Source of the DNA: Cladopsammia gracilis
Lineage: Eukaryota; Cnidaria; Anthozoa; Scleractinia; Dendrophylliidae
Length of the DNA stretch: 64,000 bases
Assembly (NCBI GenBank): GCA_022457155.1
Contig: JAJGOT010000057.1
Location: 433,501-497,500 of the forward strand
Direction of reading: 5' to 3'
Numbering within the stretch: position 1 is the first letter of the stretch; every line of letters begins with the position of its first letter. The notes below the pieces were generated by a model, which was not told the DNA's origin, searched no databases, and was given only the letters and a program-made list of their open reading frames with translations. Below, piece after piece: positions 1 through 10,680 of the stretch. Position numbers and translations under genes: made by a program.

Positions 1-1112
1 TTTTCACTGGATATAAGCACTGTTATGCTTCTGCTTATGTTTATGCTTATGTCGGACCCGTTTTCAGTGGACATAAGCACTGTTATGCTTCCGCTTATGC
101 TTATGCTTATATCGGACCCGTTTTCACTGGACATAAGCACTGTTATGCTTCTGCTTATGCTTATGCTTATATCAGACCCTTTTCACTGGAATAAGCACTG
201 TTATGCTTCCGCTTATGTTTATGCTTATTCGACCCGTTTTCACTGGATAAAGCACTGTTATGCTTCCGCTTACTTATGCTTATGTCAGACCCGTTTTCAC
301 TGGACATAAGCACTGTTATGCTCCGCTTATGTTTATGCTTATGTCGGACCCGTTTTCACTGGATATAAGCACTGTTATGCTTCCGCTTATGTCGGACCCG
401 TTTTCACTGGATATAAGCACTGTTATGCTTCCGCTTATGTTTATGGTAATGTCGGACCCGTTTTCACTGGATATAAGCACTGTTATGCTTCCGCTTATGT
501 TTATGCTTATATCGGACCCGTTTTCACTGGATATAAGCCTGTTATGCTTCCGCTTATGTTTATGCTTATGTCAGACCCGTTTTCAGTGGATAAGCACTGT
601 TATGCTTCCGCTTATGCTTCGCTTATGTCGGACCAGTTTTCACTGGATATAAGCACTGTTATGCTTCCGCTTATGTTTCTGCTTTATGTCAGACCCGTTT
701 TCACTGGACATAAGCACTGTTATGCTTCCGCTTATGCTTATGCTTATGCTTATATCGGACCAGTTTTCACTGGATATAAGCACTGTTATGCTTCCGCTTA
801 TGCTTCTGCTTTATGTCAGACCCGTTTTCACTGGACATAAGCACTGTTATGCTTCCGCTTATGCTTCTGCTTATGTCGGACCAGTTTTCACTGGATATAA
901 GCACTGTTATGCTTCCGCTTATGCTTATGCTTAGTCGGACCCGTTTCAGCGGACATAAGCGCTGTTATGTTTCCGCTTATTTTTATGCTTATATCAGACC
1001 GTTTTCAGTGGTAATAAGCCTGTTATTGCTTTCGCTTATGTTTATGCTTATGTCGGACCGTTTTCAGCGGACATAAGCGCTGTTATGCTTTCGCTAATGC
1101 TTATGCCGCTAG
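1..1112. repeat. ~60-bp minisatellite, about 18 copies
   Basis: Imperfect tandem units of about 57-64 bp run from the window edge. Each carries a core like TTTTCACTGGA, then ATAAGCACTGTTATGCTTC, then a variable number of GCTTAT/GTTTAT hexamers. The length variation comes mostly from the hexamer part. Open frames through it are by-products of the repeat. A single related copy in reverse orientation lies near 17925-17975, so the array probably grew from a dispersed element. Confidence 0.95.
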
Positions 1113-1191
1113 TGCGAACCAGGCTTATTAAGGCTCTGAAACAAAGTTGTCACAACACAGCCCGCGCAACCAAAAGAATAATGGAAATCAA

Positions 1192-1560
1192 ATGATAATC
1201 CGGCAGTCAGCTTTCTTAGTATTGGTCTGCATTGCTCTATATCTGTTAACAGCATCTCACAAACAAATGCCAGAAAGTATAAACAAAACCGCGGTTCAGA
1301 AGACGCTATACGTATCTGATAAAAATACTAACGGCTGCAACCGACCTGCAGCTGCGCCTGTTCGAGTTTCCAAACAAATCCCAAAGAACCACATACCGGT
1401 ACAATTAAACGAGACAACGATCGTTCGCAGAGAGCAAGAGAACCATTCCAGCCTATCAAAAAAGTCAACGACATCCCGAAAAGGAACAGTTTTATGCAGT
1501 TTCACAAGAAAAGTAGCCAGTGATAAGAGTCATAAAATAAAGAACGTATTCCATGCCTGA
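1192..1560 (+). CDS. Possible type II membrane protein (uncertain small ORF)
   Basis: An open frame of about 122 codons starts at the ATG at 1192 and ends with TGA at 1558-1560. It begins MIIRQSAF, followed by a hydrophobic stretch of about 16 residues with a basic residue before it, which looks like a signal anchor. The rest is polar and Lys/Ser/Thr-rich with NKT, NET and NHS N-glycosylation sequons, like the stem of a Golgi enzyme, but no catalytic domain follows. It lies antisense within the P450 gene, just past the minisatellite. It could be a captured first exon or a chance ORF; I do not recognise a family. Confidence 0.3.
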   Translation: MIIRQSAFLVLVCIALYLLTASHKQMPESINKTAVQKTLYVSDKNTNGCNRPAAAPVRVSKQIPKNHIPVQLNETTIVRREQENHSSLSKKSTTSRKGTVLCSFTRKVASDKSHKIKNVFHA

Positions 1561-1688
1561 GCTGTCTTTTGGTCATTTACAGGCTTTTAGTAGCTAGTCA
1601 TCCTTGGGGTAGTTGCAGGCCAATTACTGAATAGCAGCAAAGGTTATTAGGTTGTGAATCAATAAAGTTAGAGAAATGCTTAACTCAC

Positions 1689-1879
1689 ATTCCAAAGACC
1701 ATTTGAAGAGTTCATCTCGAATGTTGGGAACTAATCCTTCATCATCACGAGTCTGTTTCATCTGCGACAGCAGATCAGATGAGACATCATTCAACGGCTG
1801 GGCATATTCACCAATAACTTTGGGTTTTAACATTTTCATGTTCAAGATACGGCGAACTTTATACCATTCCTCACCACGT
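1689..1879 (-). CDS. Mitochondrial-type cytochrome P450, exon 2 (partial gene)
   Basis: Second coding exon, 191 bp. On the minus strand the acceptor is TTATTGCAG before 1879 and the donor GTGAGT follows 1689. It joins exon 1 (ending at 6590) in phase: the two bases TT plus A make a Leu codon, giving GVFSL then RGEEWYKVRR. The WxxxR of P450 helix C is therefore present (the Trp and Arg that contact a haem propionate). After it comes a region matching mitochondrial-clan P450s (MLKPKVIGEY). The I-helix, ExxR and haem-Cys exons must lie beyond the left edge; none was found in 1-1688. Confidence 0.85.
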
Positions 1880-2067
1880 CTGCAATAACAAAGGAAATCT
1901 TATTAATTAGATTGGTTTACAATTTCATTGAAAAACCCGTTCACTCCCTGACTCAACTATGAAGACATGTACAGTAGTGTACTTTGGAGTCTGTTGACAC
2001 AATCCCACGATGGTGTCACAGGGGTGTAGCTAAAAAAAACACCTAGCAGGCTCATTAACAAGTTCAG

Positions 2068-2290
2068 CCGGTTCATAATAAATTTTTAAGTGTAAAAAAG
2101 AAAATCTTAAATCTCCACTCAGGATTGAACCTGTGACCTCAGCCGCTAGGCTTAGGCTTACATAGCCTACCTCACCACTGTACCACCTAGCTTCTCGGGT
2201 TGCTTAGTCCTAAATTTAACTATATAAACTGCTACCCCTAACTGTAACTGAAAGCTAACCAGTTACTCCGTTAAATAAGCCTCAATAAGG
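2068..2290 (-). repeat. tRNA-derived SINE-like element, copy 1
   Basis: Read on the minus strand, 2192-2113 resembles a tRNA: a box-A-like TGGTACAGTGGT (2185-2174) and a box B GGTTCAATCC (2131-2122). The same ~215-bp sequence, including the AT-rich flank and the stretch with CTCGGGTTGCTTAGTCC, recurs at 22310-22535. Sharing beyond the tRNA head shows a dispersed family rather than an isolated tRNA gene. It lies in P450 intron 1. Confidence 0.7.
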
Positions 2291-2644
2291 TGTCCCGTTT
2301 TCCTGTTGGGCCTTCTAATCTATCACTTCAAGTGTCCTCCAGCTTGTGCACCTTCAAAATCTCCCAAAGTTTTTGTTTTCTAATGAAATTATAGCCGGTG
2401 ATAAGTTCTTTTTCAGGCGGTGAAATTTAATAGCCGGTAGCCGGCTCTTAGCTACATCCCTGGTGTCCCAGACCATTCAAATAAAACCTCTTTATTGGCA
2501 ATAGCGTTGCATGGTTCCATTCCTTTTGCAATATTTCAGGAAATGAAATTTGGAATTTTTCTTGAATTTTGATTTCGGGCACTCTTTGGGGGTTAAAGGT
2601 TCACACAATCAGACCTCAACTCATATCACAAGTTGTTGCAGGGC

Positions 2645-3353
2645 GGGGGGGGGGGGGGGGGGGGTTTACTCTCAGCAAATTTTTGGGCGTGGGTGTGCCA
2701 CCGGGACTCTGAAACCCTTAGGCTGTTGGATGAGAGCTACAAGCGTACGCAACGAGACCGCAAGTTACTATGGGTAGTTGTAAATTGGTCTTGGCTTAGT
2801 TCGCGGTTTTTGCGTTTATTAATGGGATGAGTGAGGTGGATGTTAGCACCATAAATGTTTGCCTTCGCTGTATGGACGAGGCAAATTAATTGCTTTGGTC
2901 AATTTATCATATACATAAAAAGTCCCAAAGTACCTTGCGGTCTCGTTGCGTACGCTTGAAGCTCTTATCCGACAACCTAAATTGAAATAGCTGTATACTA
3001 GACCCTTTTAGCTGCATTTTGCAACACTATTTTAGACTAAACACCAAAAAACCCTACTCTATCCTAGACCAAATTTTTGAAAGCTTTCTTTGTTATTAGT
3101 TACCAGGGGTCAGTAAAAATCCCATACTGCCTGCCGTACCGATTTTTAAAATGCTATTTGCCAGTAAACTTTGCCTCGACTTAATTATTCACGCAACTGA
3201 TCAGTTTTGCGAAAAATGATACCCTATTCTAGACCACAATTATGATTACTATACCCTATAATATTCCAGACTAAACTGCCTGAAAACCATATCCTTCACG
3301 GTGGCACATACCCTATATAGCTCATATATGGGAGTACCCCCCCCCCCCCCCCG
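2645..3353. mobile_element. G-run-terminated miniature transposon with 10-bp TSD
   Basis: A 709-bp element begins with a long G run and ends with a long C run. The termini continue as inverted repeats (G-run then T(A/T)TACTC; further in, a shared GTGCC). Immediately outside, GTTGCAGGGC occurs at 2635-2644 and again at 3354-3363, a perfect 10-bp target duplication. Inside is a second inverted pair (2720-2768 with 2929-2980, core AAGCGTACGCAACGAGACCG). No transposase. A relative lies at 10207-10680. Confidence 0.75.
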
Positions 3354-3503
3354 GTTGCAGGGCTGACATTAAGTTTTGAGGTTGTGCTGGCTAGATGTCA
3401 TGGCCCTTAACACAAGGAAAACAGGCGGTCAAAAACTCTAGATAGCCTCCTATTGGTTTTGTCCTTTAATTTGTGTTACTGACAAGTTATCCTCACTGCA
3501 GTA

Positions 3504-3891
3504 TACCTGCCAAGGTCCCAGGCCTTAGGCATGAATCTCATGCCTATGAGTCCAAAACTCGGATCTTGCGCCAACTCGTGCCCATGGAGCAATTTTGTCA
3601 TGCCCGACTTACAGATTTGAGCTATCAGCCTTAACTGATCGCATGATCCAATTAAAAATATAGTGACATTCATGAAAATTTGGCATTTTTTGTAGGTTTT
3701 TATCATTCTGAACATTGCAATTACAGCTGTTATTAAACAGAAGTCTGTGGACCATCCAAACTTCCGAATTCTTCGGAACATCTTAAGACATCTTCAGAAA
3801 AGATCGGGTTGTCTTCGGATTTGGTCGGCTCCCCTCTGGCACTCCCACAAAAAAAATTTTGTGCCTATCACTCGGAAATAGTTGGCAGGTA
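3504..3891. mobile_element. MITE with TACCTGCCAA termini
   Basis: A ~390-bp segment starts TACCTGCCAA and ends TTGGCAGGTA. The interior is non-coding with short CTTCGGA-type repeats near the right end. It lies in P450 intron 1. Confidence 0.6.
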
Positions 3892-4867
3892 CATGAATAC
3901 TGCAGTTGCAAGACATAATTAAGCCAGCAGCCAGCTACTGATGTAAATAACAGCCCTATGTTGTGTATGTTGTAGTTAATCAATTAGAAAAGTACAAATC
4001 AAACTCAGTAGATTGAAATCATTTTAACACCTTAAACCTTAAACTACAACATGTACATGTACAGTGTAACTTTGAAGCCTGTGAATAAATTCCTACAATG
4101 TTATGGGTCATTGATAAAAGCTACTTCTTATTAAGGTATAAAAAAGATACAGTAATGTGTGATTTTACTCGGGGTTACAAACAAGTTACTATCGATCTGT
4201 CTTCTCATTGACTAAGAGCCTACAGTTAATTCTGGAAATCAACTCACCCTACAGATAATTATCACTAATCTGCTGGCAGATTAGTGACAATAATTGTAGA
4301 CTGCACACACATTATTGCATGATTTTCCTAGGGCAATATGTGTCAAGTTCACAGGAGGTGAATTCTACTCTGTTGAAAAATAATAAACTATGTTCCACGA
4401 AAACAGTGCATTTGTCATAATTTGCTTCGAAACAATGTATAATAAAACAATTACATGTATTAGATTGAGGCCAGTGTTAGGGGTAAATTCGGACAAAGTC
4501 GTGGTCTTGAAATGGCGACACAAGAGCCACAAACTAGCGATGAACGACAGAGTGCTCTGACGAATTACTGAGAGCGACACCAATTGCAAAATAAACTGAT
4601 GGCAAATTTCATAATTGCTTAGATCTCAAAAACGTTTGTATCTGCTCTTAGCGTAAACATGATAAAATCAAGTCATATTTTACTGAAATACATAATACTC
4701 ATAATAAATACCCAACGAGGCATTCATTTTAAATGATGTCACTTTGTGAAATTCCTACGGACAACACAAGAACATTCCTAAAAATAAAAATAAATAAATT
4801 TTAAAATATCCTTTATTTACCCTCCGCAGTGTTAATAGCACAAGCGCTAGTGGGACCAAGCATTCAA
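3892..4867. other. Intron sequence without recognised features
   Basis: AT-rich sequence inside P450 intron 1. I see only a short hairpin at about 4250-4300 (ACTAATCTGC / GCAGATTAGT) and a 19-codon ORF at 4513 with nothing to support it. Confidence 0.5.
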
Positions 4868-5063
4868 ATTAAGGTAGTACCGGCGGCTAATTTATGCATT
4901 TTTTAGTCAACTGGCAGGAGACCAGTTGGCTATTTTACAAGCGTAGTCGAGGAGTTGAACTCAGGTCTACTGTGAAACAACTCTAGCTAGTGGTCAGAGC
5001 AGGACTTGAACACAGGACATCCAGATTTTAAGCCTGGCGCCCTAACCGCTCGACCACGCTGCC
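4868..5063 (-). repeat. tRNA-Leu-like SINE
   Basis: On the minus strand 5063-4991 folds like a class II-type tRNA head. It begins GGCAGCGTGG, has box A TGGTCGAGCGG (5056-5046), an AAAATCT anticodon-loop region, a short variable arm, and a box-B-like GTTCAAGTC (5011-5003). A non-tRNA body follows with a short inverted motif CCAACTGG/CCAGTTG. The unpaired acceptor ends and attached body make it a SINE, not a working tRNA gene. The 3' boundary is approximate. Confidence 0.7.
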
Positions 5064-5106
5064 TTCAAATGGCAGACATGGGTACCTCCCCCCTAACAGG
5101 GCCTTT

Positions 5107-5708
5107 AGACAGGGCATCTGACGGGATGCGGTGATGTGGATCAGCATAATTCTCTGATTTCCGCATCCTCCGCATCTTTGGAACATTTTCCACATAAAAC
5201 TGAAAAATTTGCCAAATATTAACGATAAAGCGGCTACTTATGCTCCTCACAAACATAAAAGCCGAAGAGATTGATTATTTTGATTATTTTCGACGAAAAT
5301 GCGCCGATTCGTTCGCGAGCGATCTTTAACCTCCAGGCGTTCCACGCATCTGTTGGCGTTGAGCCAATTACTAGCTTTGTGGTTAGCCTGGTTACTAAGG
5401 TTAACCAAGATGGCCGCTTGTTTACAGACTCTTTTCTTTGGCTTCTTTTGTTCGTCTTCAGTGTTCCTTCATTGCTAAAAGCTTTAAAATTTCTGACAAA
5501 GATAGCAAGCACTGATTTAACACAGGTATTTTGACAATTTGAGGTTAAATTTTACAATTTTTAAACAACAACTCTCAGGTTCGTGCATTACGTGTTCCGC
5601 ATAATCCAGCGTGTTTTCCGCATAATCGACGCATTTTCCCGCATAATATGCCTTCAAATTTCCGCATATTTTTTCATTTTTTTCCGCATCCTATCAGATG
5701 CCCTGTCT
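5107..5708. mobile_element. Inverted-repeat element with GGGCATCTGA termini
   Basis: The left end ACAGGGCATCTGA...GGATGCGG (5109-5131) is mirrored by CCGCATCCTATCAGATGCCCTGT at the right end (5684-5707). Repeated CCGCAT motifs lie near both ends. The interior (5265-5520) is less AT-rich and includes AACCAAGATGGCCGC, a start-like context, but only a 22-codon frame follows. Likely a non-autonomous DNA element, possibly carrying captured host sequence. Confidence 0.6.
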
Positions 5709-5714
5709 AGATTT

Positions 5715-5818
5715 GGTTTTTGTGATATCTGTAATAATCAAGGTATTGGTAAGTGTGATCACCCTTGCCAATAACAGGTACTTACCTTGACCTTGATTAT
5801 CCAGATATCACAAAAACC
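5715..5818. repeat. Short palindromic element
   Basis: GGTTTTTGTGATATCTG at 5715 pairs with CAGATATCACAAAAACC ending at 5818. The arms continue imperfectly (AATCAAGGT / ACCTTGATT), making a ~104-bp hairpin directly after the previous element. Confidence 0.6.
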
Positions 5819-6265
5819 TCATCCAATACTTGTTTAATAATTATGCCAGTTCAACCATGAGCTGTAAATCAGAACATCTTCTTATAATTATTTGTACAAG
5901 AATTTAAAAATCCTGGACAATTAAAACAATATTATACATGTACGTACACGTCTGTAAACTAGCTACTAGTGATGTGTATACGTATTTAGATGACTCAATA
6001 AAGCCAATACTTTTATGATTACCCTCAAAAATCCCAAGGGCTCAAGTTAAGGAAACCCACTACCCCCCCCCACCCCCCCCCCCCCTAAAAAGAAAAACAC
6101 TGAAAAAACATGGTAAGTAGCTATAGATAAGTGTAATATGGAAAGATTTCCGTATAACCGTTATCCCATACATTTGTTTATATGCATACCGCCCCTAAAA
6201 CTGAAACAAAAGCCGAAACAATAGAATGCCTAGAAGAAAAATAATAGCTCATACAAATAACAATG

Positions 6266-6502
6266 TGCCATTCCATTTTATATCCGCACCCCCACTATTG
6301 AGGTATTAACTCAACATCCCCCACTAAGGCAACATCCTACCCCCTTAGGAAAAAAAAGATCAAAGTGCCGACAGAACACCCCCTTGGGAATTTTTTGAAG
6401 ATCAAAGGATGCCGATGCAAGTAAACCCCCCCCCTCCCCCCAAGATTTCCTTATACCTCAATAGGGGGGGGGGGGGGGGTGCGGATATTAAATGGAATGG
6501 CC
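6266..6502. mobile_element. MITE with CCATTCCATTT termini and G/C runs
   Basis: Inverted ends: GCCATTCCATTTTATATCCG at the left and CGGATATTAAATGGAATGGC at the right, each followed by a C or G run and ACTATTGAGGTAT / ATACCTCAATAG. About 237 bp, non-coding, ending 88 bp from the P450 exon 1 donor. Confidence 0.65.
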
Positions 6503-6589
6503 CAATGTAACATACATGCATAAATTTTAATGTATAGGATTTATTATACGGAAATCTTACATCAGAGTTTATACCTAAAATATACTTAC

Positions 6590-7032
6590 AAGCTGAATAC
6601 TCCATGTGCCTGTTGTCTTTCTTCCTTGTACTTCATCCAGATCGGTAACAGTGGTTCTCGTGTGGGATACTTGCCTTCGTTTCGAAACAAAAACTGCACA
6701 TCATCGGGATTCGAGATTGTCACCGTTTCATAGTTCATGATTTTTTCTCGATAAATCGATCCGTATTGTTGAATCCGTTGTTGCTGCATTACATGCATTC
6801 GTTTGTATCCCCTCACACCTTGACCTTGATCGCGAACGTACTCGAGAACTGTTCCAATGACAGGTAAACCCTTCGGTCCCGGGACGTCTTTGAACGATTT
6901 AACTTCGATGTCTTCCAAAGCTTGTGTTTGTGCGGAGCGGATCAGAATTTGCTTACCGACTTGCAGTGGCTGTTTGCATCTGTAAATACTTTGAAAGGCT
7001 AGAGATGGACGAATTGCAAACTTAAAGGCCAT
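6590..7032 (-). CDS. Mitochondrial-type cytochrome P450, exon 1 (N-terminus)
   Basis: First coding exon, 147 complete codons plus two bases; donor GTAAGT follows 6590. The start ATG (7030-7032) is followed by MAFKFAIRPSLAF, a basic, Arg/Ser-rich presequence typical of mitochondrial import. Next comes the proline hinge PGPKGLPVIG near residue 52 and then GKYPTREPLLP, characteristic of mitochondrial-clan P450s (the CYP11/24/27-like group). Such enzymes hydroxylate sterols or other lipids on the inner mitochondrial membrane with adrenodoxin as electron donor; the substrate cannot be read from this part. The exon splices in phase to 1879-1689 across a 4.7-kb intron full of transposons. The gene is cut by the window edge. 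Confidence 0.85.
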
Positions 7033-7370
7033 GATTTTATAGCAAGATCTGAAAAGTCGTCACAACAAAACACAAGACTCTCTTCTGAGCCCGCTATCTA
7101 ACTCGTTCCAGTCGTCTCTCTTCGCAAGACGCGGGAGAGAGAACCCTGGACCGGGGGGCGCGACGGTTGATGTGCGAGGTCGTTTATGGGCAACTGGCTA
7201 ACTTGACGCGACTCTTGTGGGTTTCGTGATGTTGTGTACTTGATCTTTTGAGTTTAACTCTTATGAGTGTATCTTTTAAATATTTTAGTAGTGTAGTGCC
7301 ATTGGAATTAGCACTATTTTGGGGCAGGAAATGGGCAGGCAGCAATGTTATCTTTAGATGATGTCATGAT
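7033..7370. promoter_or_regulatory. Probable 5' UTR/promoter region of the P450 gene
   Basis: The 340 bp upstream of the P450 start on the minus strand is more GC-rich near 7080-7200 (including GGGGGGCGCGACGG) than the surroundings. No TATA box is evident. The role is inferred from position only. Confidence 0.3.
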
Positions 7371-7379
7371 CAAGATTCA

Positions 7380-7590
7380 CATTAATTTATTGAGAATAAA
7401 TTAGGACGCAAAAAAAATCATTTAAAAATGGCGCCCAAAAATAGACCACACCATCTACTCGGTATGATGATGTAGTGTGCTTTTTGCAGTTATAGTTCGC
7501 CCAAAAATACAATGGGCACCATAAGGGATGGACCATTATTTTTTTTGACGGGGGGGGGGGGGGGGGGGTTGGGGGTGGAAAATTTTCAGT
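7380..7590. mobile_element. Dispersed repeat with G-run, interrupting the retroelement
   Basis: The aspartic-protease frame on the minus strand stops matching at about 7590. It runs into a G/T-rich tract and then non-homologous sequence with GGACCATTATTTTTTTTGACG beside a G run. It looks like a small element inserted into or abutting the older retroelement; boundaries are approximate. Confidence 0.4.
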
Positions 7591-8717
7591 ACGATTCGAA
7601 ACTTGAACTTTAGCTTCCCCGACAACCGGAATTTCGTGACCAGAATGACTTCGCAATTTCACGTCAGTTTTCTGCACAGGTTTCTTTGCCAGTACGTCGC
7701 ACCATACATTCTTCGGTATGATCGTCACTGAGGCACCAGTATCTAACTCCATATGTCTACTTGCTTTCCATCGATCAGCACAGGCACGATCAATTCCTTG
7801 CTCCACCGGCGGGAGTCGACGATTGTAAACATTGGCCACGCGGACTTATCCACAGGTTTTTCGACCGTTTTATCCACGTTATGGATTCCACTTGGTTTCT
7901 TCGTCCCCTTTTTATTTCCTCCCCCCTTGGCTGACGGTTTTCGTTGTGATCGTTTCTCCGAGCGCTTCGTAACAATGTGTCCAATCTTCCGGCATCGGTG
8001 ACATCGTGATTTCTGATGAAAACAGCTATCCGGCGAGTGGTTCGTTTTACCACATCTGAAACATTCTGGAAACGTTCCTTCCACTTTGTTAACGCGAGAA
8101 TCGCCATGGACAACTGAGGTTTCCTTCTCCGTTAATTCGGCTGCACAAGCTTTCTCTACTACCGTCTGCAAAGTCAGCGTCGCCTCAGCCAGCAACTTGC
8201 TTTGAATTGGGCGATCCCTCAAACCACATACAAACCGATCACGAATAGCTTCTTCGCGATAAACTCCGAACTCACAAGTCTCAGCTAACTTTTGAAGTCT
8301 AGCAATAAACTGTCGTACGGATTCAATCTGCTCTTGCTCGCCTTTATGGAACTTGAAGCGCTCCGCAATTATTATCGGCTTTTTTTTTTATTATCTTTGG
8401 ATTTGCGTAAAGGTTAATTCCTTCGGCTTTCTAGGCGCTGAAATAGATCTACAGAAATAGAGCATACATAGAGCATACATCTTACTACCCATACATCTTA
8501 CTACCCATCAAGGTAAGTATACTCGGAACACGCTTTTCCGTCGCGACACCATTTAGTTCGAAGAACATCTCGAGTCGTTCCACATAACGTTTCCAGTCGC
8601 TGCCCGGCGTGAATTCCTCAATTCGCCCAAGGAATGAAGTATTTACCACGACATTCTGCCCTACAGTTGAAGGAGCCGCATTTCCCTCCTGTTGAGTCAT
8701 CCTCGTCGCCAGTTGTT
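7590..8717 (-). pseudogene. Decayed Ty3/gypsy-like LTR retrotransposon (gag-protease part)
   Basis: Minus strand, in order: a gag N-terminal segment from about 8700 to 8485 (starting MTQQEGNAAP); a break with duplicated ACATCTTACTACCCAT; then a gag frame from about 8395 to 7950 carrying two CCHC-type zinc knuckles (CFRCGKTNHSPDSC, then CHRCRKIGH); then an aspartic-protease start (ELDTGAS, active-site DTG) near 7755. Frames differ between parts and no RT or integrase follows, so it cannot be functional. TGGCGACGAGG just before the gag ATG looks like a primer-binding-site region. No clear LTR pair was found. Confidence 0.8.
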
Positions 8718-9235
8718 GTGTACTTCGTTCAACGCAGCCTTTCCATTTCTTAAACTTAAAATTTAAATTTCGCTTTTTAACATAAAATGATCAAAAGCGC
8801 ATTGCACTTTAGAAAACAAAAGTAAATAAATAAATAAAAATAAAAATAAAACTCAGTTATGGAGCATGATTTATATTGTGAAGTATGCAATAGACATGTC
8901 ATAAGAAACTAATTAATATGCAACCCTATATATAGAGCACGTGCTTGAGTTGTATTCAGTTGTATGCAGTTCTTGTTGTGTAATAAAATCAGCAATATTG
9001 CTGGAGATGACACTGGCCCTGGTCAGCAGGTGGCAATTATTATTAAGATTTAGTTAAGTTTTAAAATTAGAATTTGTAGTTAATAATAAATCGACAGACA
9101 CCAAGTTAGTCCACTAGCAACCTGGGGTGCTCTTGCGTGGGTATCGACTGTCTGTTGGTGTTCCAAAAATCATTTTCTTTCTTCTATCCCTTCTTTAAAC
9201 CTCTTCAAATTGCATTCAAATTCACGTGTACCCCC
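8718..9235. other. Non-coding; possible LTR-like remnant
   Basis: No gene. On the plus strand CTATATATAGAGCACG (about 8934) is followed about 45 bp later by AATAAAA (8982), a TATA/poly(A) spacing like that in an LTR. The orientation is opposite to the adjoining gag fragment and no partner LTR is visible. Confidence 0.25.
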
Positions 9236-9720
9236 GCCTTAAAAGGACACTGTCCCGGCTGATATATCGTGTTTTCAAGAGTATGACCAGGACTGAGCCT
9301 GTTTTATCGTTTTGATATAGGAACAAAAAATCACCAAAGTGATGAAAAAGAAGAAGCATAAACTAACGTTCACCAGAATGACAATTTTGATGAACTGTAA
9401 TTTGGCTTCCTAGTCTCCTTAACTTTCTGGTTATTTTAGGAAGCCAATACCCTTTTTTTTAAAATTTCATTTCATGTAATTTTTTTTTTGATTGTATGGG
9501 TAGAAAAAATAAAGTTGTCGTTGTTGTAATCCACTTCCATCCCTGTAACATTGCACTTTAGCCCAAACTACCTGTTCCGTTTTGCCGTGTAGAATCGATC
9601 ATTTTATTGTCGTATATTTGGTGGCATTTGGCAATATAACATGGGAAAAGACAATATTTGTATTCGCGATTTTAAACTGGTACTAGCTTGCAGTCGAGGC
9701 TGATGCAGGACAATCTTTGC
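9236..9720. mobile_element. Miniature DNA element, GGACA(C/G)TGTCCC family, copy A
   Basis: Starts AAAAGGACACTGTCCCGGCTG. The body contains GTATATTTGGTGGCATTTGG and ends near GATGCAGGACAATC. The same start and body recur at 26427-26789, and the end region recurs at 11650-11790. In the 26.4-kb copy both ends are clear inverted repeats, defining a DNA-transposon-derived family. Confidence 0.6.
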
Positions 9721-10206
9721 CTGAGCCTCGACTACAAGTAAGTTCTAGTTCTAGTTCTAGTTCAATACCGAGAGTACGAATATTGTCTATTGGGCAACGT
9801 CAACCCCAGTCTTCTCGGTTTTCAACATGGCCAGTGAAAATCGACAAACCTTTTGATAAGAGAAATTTCAATATTTCGGTAGGATATTTTTTCCAGTTTA
9901 AGAGAAATAGGCCGCTTTCTCTCCAGCTCTGTGCTACCTTGTCTCTTCCTCCCCCCACTAATCTGTGAGCCAGGAACAGATTACAAAACAATAAGCCATG
10001 AATTCTCTGTTCCTTAGTCGTTCCTGTTGAGTTTGTTAATGTGACCATGATGCCTTTAAAAATAAAATAAGGCTCGGATTGAAATGTTTCAAAAAGGACA
10101 ATTAGAGTTTCTTTTCTTAAAATTCTTCCCCAGTTTTGTTGTAGAAAAATCGCCAGCTGGCAGCCTCAAAATCATTCCCAAATAAATAGCATCTACATAT
10201 ACAGTC

Positions 10207-10680
10207 CGGGGGGGGGGGGGGGGGGGGTACTCAACAAAGTTTTGTACGGGGATGCTCCGCCCCGAGGTCCAAACCCTTACCCTTACATATATCGTTTTTG
10301 ACAGAAAAGGTACCCCTTTCATATACCTTTCATTGAAAATGGTACCCCTTTCATATACCTTTCATTGAAAATGCCACCCCTTTCATATACCTTTCATTAA
10401 AAATGGTACCCCTTTCATATGGCCTTTTCTTCCATCTGTTTGATATATTTTGAAAGGCCCTTTTTATAATACTTAAATGGCGGTTTTCCCTACCTTTTTA
10501 TACTTCAACTCGTGTTTTCGCTACTCTTTCCTATACTTCGTGAAATCCCTACCCTTTCATATACTTTAACTCGCGAAATCCCTACCCTTTCATATACCTC
10601 CAGCCTCAAAAAAGTACCCCTTTCGGGCGGAGCATCCCCGTATAGCCCATTATAGGGAGTACCCCCCCCCCCCCACCGGG
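10207..10680. mobile_element. G-run-terminated miniature transposon with 10-bp TSD, copy 2
   Basis: A 474-bp element flanked by a perfect 10-bp duplication ATATACAGTC (10197-10206 and 10681-10690). The ends are a G run plus GTACTC, with an inverted TACGGGGATGCTCCGCCC block at both sides. The interior is a ~34-bp tandem repeat built on CCCCTTTCATATACCTTTCA. Non-coding. Same terminus type as 2645-3353. Confidence 0.75.

Noticed and set aside
4991..5063. Functional tRNA-Leu gene
   Set aside because: The acceptor stem does not pair properly and a SINE body is attached; same reasoning for the tRNA-like heads at 2113-2192, 22345-22430, 41361-41436 and 59686-59760.
8934..8990. LTR belonging to the adjacent gag fragment
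   Set aside because: The TATA/poly(A) arrangement is in the opposite orientation and no second LTR copy is visible, so only a weak remnant is noted.
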